64,000 nt of DNA from Tachypleus tridentatus. Taxonomy: Eukaryota; Arthropoda; Merostomata; Xiphosura; Limulidae. Under the pieces are notes generated by a model that was given only the letters and a program-made list of their open reading frames with translations, had not been told where the DNA came from and did not search any database. The position numbers and the translations under genes are program-made. The stretch covers positions 27,507,276-27,571,275 of the forward strand of contig NW_027467782.1 in the NCBI RefSeq assembly GCF_004210375.1, written 5' to 3'. Below are positions 60,454-64,000 of this stretch, piece by piece; the first letter of the stretch is position 1; each line of letters opens with the position of its first letter.

Positions 60454-61309
60454 ATAGAGTTTAACATTTTTGATTGACTCATCAATAAAAGGTTATTGGT
60501 ACAGTCCATTGAAAGGAAGTAGTAATAAGAAAATCTGCATTTTGATAATGAGGAGGAATTACAGTCAAACTTGGTAAAATTATTAACAAAAATGGATAAA
60601 AACAATTGTGGATCACACTGCCATGAAAATGGAATGTAAATAGGGCATTTAAATAGAAAATCTTTTAGCTTTCATACTTTTTAAGGGTTTACAGTGGTTC
60701 TCAGAGGTTTTGATAAGACATTGAAAATATAGGGCTAAGAATTCAAAATATGCAAAACATTAATTGTGATATTTTTTGATATTTTAAGGGAACATGCTAC
60801 TGTAAAATTAAGAACAGGGAATCCCAGGTGTGATTGATCTGTTTATTTACTGATTCAGCCCCTTAGGTGCCTTTCAAGATGAAAATTTCAGTTAGAGTTA
60901 TTCTGGTAGAAATTATTTTTACTGTACTTAATCTTTCCGAACTGTAGTTGATTATTAGAAAGTACCAAAGTATTTAGAGTTGTAATACTTCACTTACATT
61001 TCTTATACAACCACAAAAAGCAAATATTTGGCTGCGAATATAGATAGTTTTTCTAAAAGTTCTTTAAACACATTTTAAGGGTGTTGAGTGTTGATATAAT
61101 TACTGGAACATTCTTTATCATAAAAACTTTTGTTCTTGAGAATGATTGCATGAGAGATTGAAATATTGTACTTGTTTTAAAATATTCCTTCTTACTATAA
61201 AAGGTGTAACTTCCAATAATCTTACAGCAGTGTTGGTATTATGAGTACTTATCACATTTTCAAACAGTTTTTCCTTTTTATGTACCTGTTAAGAGCAGAA
61301 TGACTTTAT
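60454..61309. other. AT-rich sequence, nothing recognised
   Basis: No gene or named repeat is seen. Confidence 0.4.
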
Positions 61310-61323
61310 AACACCCCTTTGTC

Positions 61324-61600
61324 GGCCCGGCATGGCCTAGCGCGTAAGGCGTGCGACTCGTAATCCGAGGGTCGCGGGTTCGCGCCCGTCGCGCTAAATA
61401 TGCTCGCCCTCCCAGCCGTGGGGGTGTATAATGTGACGGTCAATCCCACTATTCGTTGGTAAAAGAGTAGCCCAAGAGTTGGCGGTGGGTGGTGATGACT
61501 AGCTGCCTTCCCTCTAGTCTTACACTGCTAAATTAGGGACGGCTAGCACAGATAGCCCTCAAGTAGCTTTGTGCGAAATTCCAAAACAAACAAACAAACA
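61324..61600 (+). mobile_element. SINE-A, young full-length reference copy (277 bp)
   Basis: It begins GGCCCGGCATGGCCTAGCG and has a good anticodon-like loop CTCGTAA (CGT, threonine-like) and the B box GGGTTCGCGCCC. It ends in (CAAA)n. The perfect 14-base duplication AACACCCCTTTGTC lies at 61310-61323 and 61601-61614. Confidence 0.95.
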
Positions 61601-61680
61601 AACACCCCTTTGTCAAAAGTTTGAATGAGTTATTCATGTTTTTGCACTTGTTAACAGAGTTCTTAGAATTCTTGCACAAT

Positions 61681-61800
61681 TACCAGCAGCACAGTGTGTG
61701 GACTTTAATGCTAGAAAATTGGTTCTGTGTTCTGATACACATGGTGGGTAAAGCAAAGATAGACTATTGTGTATATTTGTGCTTAATTACAAACACATAA
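61681..61800 (+). mobile_element. SINE-B, worn copy
   Basis: ACCAGCAGCACAGTGTGTGG, then a worn middle, then TATTTGTGCTTAATTACAAA follow the SINE-B order. Confidence 0.55.
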
Positions 61801-62465
61801 ATACTTAGAACTCAACAAAACATTTTGTTTCTGAACAGAATTTAAAAAAATTATACAACAGACATTGTGGAAACACAAATTAAATTTTTATTTTCTTATT
61901 CATAATTGTATGCAGTGGACAGACATCTATATTCACAAATAATATTATCCTTCTAGTAAAATGTGTAAAAAATTGAAATATATATAGTTGACATTTCAAG
62001 TCATAGTCTTAAACTGATGACATTTGAATTCATGTTTGGAAAATTCCTTATAAACAAATGTTTCAATATTTGTGTACAGTAAGAGATATATCAGTTTGGT
62101 GAATAAGTATGACTTGTATAGAGATTTCTAAAGCTAACTGTCATAGAAAATTGGCTCAGCTCAATGCAAACCTAACTGACAGCTGTCTGTTATTTTCAAG
62201 TAATGTTATTATAAGGTTGATAGTGTTGTTACATTTAATAAACAACAACAAAATAAAAATCAAACTTCTTTAAAGCCTCTGTTTGTATGTAATTTTCCTT
62301 TAAGTATTGTATAAGAAAGATTTAATACCAAACTTAAAATACTGAGTAACGATGTGTGCTTGTGAACAAATTCTATGTTATGTCTTTTTGTGTAAGTATT
62401 AAAATTGATGTGTGGGTTAAAGATAAAAAAGTAGTTATATTTTAGTGTCTTTATTTTTCTTTCAG

Positions 62466-62513
62466 GTGAATAAAAAGTATTACATTTGTTCAGAAAGTGA
62501 GATAGAAAAATAA
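62466..62513 (+). CDS. Possible last exon of the unrecognised plus-strand gene
   Basis: A strong acceptor (TTTATTTTTCTTTCAG) precedes VNKKYYICSESEIEK and a stop at 62511-62513. Phase 0 fits the exon at 55683-55772. With 15 codons only, chance cannot be excluded. Confidence 0.28.
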   Translation: MNKKYYICSESEIEK

Positions 62514-64000
62514 CACTTTCATTTAATATATATTAATTAGAGCATAACCTACTATTTTGTAACTTTGATCTTCATCTACATATTCAGAGTAAATCAATGG
62601 ATCATTGTGATATAATTTTTGAGCAACAAAATCTTTCAAAATGCAGAATAACTTTTTATAAACAAGTACTTGTGTTGAGCTGTACTTCATGTTTAAATGT
62701 TCTAATGCTGTGTTTTTATCACCCAGATAAATCATGATTCTAGCCTATCTAAAAGTTTACATTGGATAATACACTCCTTTCTTACATGTGGTAAAGCAGA
62801 ATTTTGTATTATATCAGTGGTGTTGTCCCATGACTATCTGCACAAACAGAAACAAGCTTCAACAAGCTGGGCATTGTCTCTGTGAATTGAACCATCTGCC
62901 AAGATTCTGTGATTTTGAATGTGTGAGGACACTCTTGTAAGTGGAAAGTAAGTTAATTTCTATAGTATTTAGTATCTGCTTAGTTTCATGTAACTTTAAA
63001 AGTTTAAACATTTCAAGTAACTTGTCATTCAGTTTGTTGAAAAAATTTTGGGACCATTCAGCAATTTAACCAGCATTTATTTATTAGCATGTTAAGGTAA
63101 TTAAAAAGCAACACTAACCAAAATTTCAATGTTAGTTACATACCACACTCGGTTATTTATTGAGTCTTGGAATTTAAGATGTCTTTATTAATAATTAAGT
63201 AATTTGCTTAAGTTTAAATTATCTAAGTTTTGAATAAGGCTTAATAGGAACTGAGAATGTCTTTCTATATGTATATTTTAACTTATAATACATTTTCATA
63301 TTCCTATCATTTTATAATAAGTGAATATTGTTTTTGACTTTTTTCATCTTCAGTTTAACATGTGTAAAGAATAGATGTAGATGACTTAATACAGAGAAAA
63401 GTGATGGAATGTAGAAATAAACATAATACATTGAATAGTTATATAGTTGATTCTCTGTCAGTAATGACCTCCACTAGTGCAAACAATAACTAATTTCATA
63501 AACCAATCACACTGATATAAAAATAAGTCTTGCTGGTACCTTGCCATTGTTTTTTAAATTTTAACATTGTGCCCTCTTGTCATAATGGGGTATAAACATT
63601 GTTTAATGAAATTTAGTCAACTTATTGAAAATTTGGTAGTGAGGAAAGCTGAAGAATACTAGTAAATAAAAGGCTGTTACTGATGGAATTTTGGCAAGCT
63701 ATAGTTTTAATTTTGTTGTATACATTGATCAAAGTGAAAGAAACTTAAAATTTAAAATGAATAAACATAAGTAAAGTGTTGAGAAAAAAAGGTAAAATTC
63801 CTACATTACGTGAACATGCATATCGTATCAGTCTTATCATTTGTTGGAAAAGAACTGTTATTTTGGATCAATTGAATGAAATAACAGCTGGAAATATCGG
63901 ATAATTTACGAAAGAAATGAAAGTGAAAGTAATTATAAATAAAGATAAAGGTTTGGCAAGTCAACCAGTATATGAATGACATGTTTTTCTGAAAGTTCAG
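62514..64000. other. AT-rich sequence to the window end
   Basis: No gene or named repeat is recognised. The minus-strand open frame at 62523-62735 has no family resemblance. Confidence 0.4.

Noticed and set aside
61324-61420. tRNA-like sequence at SINE-A heads taken as real tRNA genes
   Set aside because: The same head is followed by the same body and tail at many sites with target duplications, so these are SINEs. The acceptor stem does not pair as in a tRNA.
62523-62735. 70-codon minus-strand open frame
   Set aside because: No domain, no splice context and local AT-rich composition. I cannot support it as a gene.
1-64000. Endogenous retrovirus, LTR element, Polinton or CRISPR array
   Set aside because: I looked for long direct terminal repeats, gag/pol/integrase motifs, capsid or protein-primed polymerase motifs and regularly spaced repeats and recognised none. 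All reverse transcriptase signals fit non-LTR LINEs.

Overview
This is a 64 kb piece of an AT-rich animal nuclear genome with spliced genes, long introns and dense short repeats. The organism is probably a chelicerate, and a horseshoe crab is my best guess. That guess rests on memory of a tRNA-derived SINE (called SINE-A here), which occurs at about 17 places, together with CR1-like and Jockey-like LINEs and Tc1/mariner, Tigger and hAT relics. No database was searched.

Three host transcription units can be supported. (1) Plus strand, about 1.9-11.7 kb: the C-terminal half of an anoctamin (TMEM16, ANO4/ANO7-like), with eight exons whose splice phases agree. All six calcium-binding residue positions of the family appear to be kept, but one conserved block of about 60 residues is not found between the first two exons. 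(2) Minus strand, 28.8-18.2 kb: a complete-looking single-pass membrane receptor made of a signal peptide, one Ig domain, a GCC2/GCC3-type cysteine-rich module, a membrane segment and a tail of about 260 residues, in six exons. Five of its six exons join in phase; inside the fifth exon the frame moves by one base. (3) Plus strand, about 55.7-62.5 kb: weak evidence for an unrecognised gene, with one clean 30-codon exon and a possible last exon.

The rest is mostly mobile DNA. At 29.47-31.66 kb a DNA transposon with terminal inverted repeats interrupts a SINE-A. It carries the start of a THAP-domain gene on the plus strand and the start of a SWIM-zinc-finger gene of the YqaJ-associated kind on the minus strand. 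The two genes run tail to tail and their sequences are fused in the middle, as expected after an internal deletion of a larger two-gene element. This is the most interesting object in the window.

From 32.9 to 35.9 kb lie a decayed Tigger transposase (itself hit by a SINE) and a decayed hAT (ZMYM1/DUF4371-like) transposase on the other strand. A nearly full-length but broken CR1 LINE (42.6-45.2 kb, minus) is interrupted by a different short element with a clear target duplication. A mariner copy lies at 47.7-48.9 kb, a Tc1 piece at 50.1-50.7 kb and a 5'-truncated Jockey-like LINE at 51.5-53.3 kb, with a relative at 13.5-14.4 kb. Several non-coding inverted-repeat elements are also present: a long foldback at 25.85-26.20 kb, a TA-flanked MITE at 36.78-37.00 kb nested in an older inverted repeat, a TTAA-flanked element built of minisatellites at 8.78-9.30 kb, and an hAT-like 577 bp element at 58.75-59.33 kb. 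No endogenous retrovirus, Polinton or CRISPR array was recognised.
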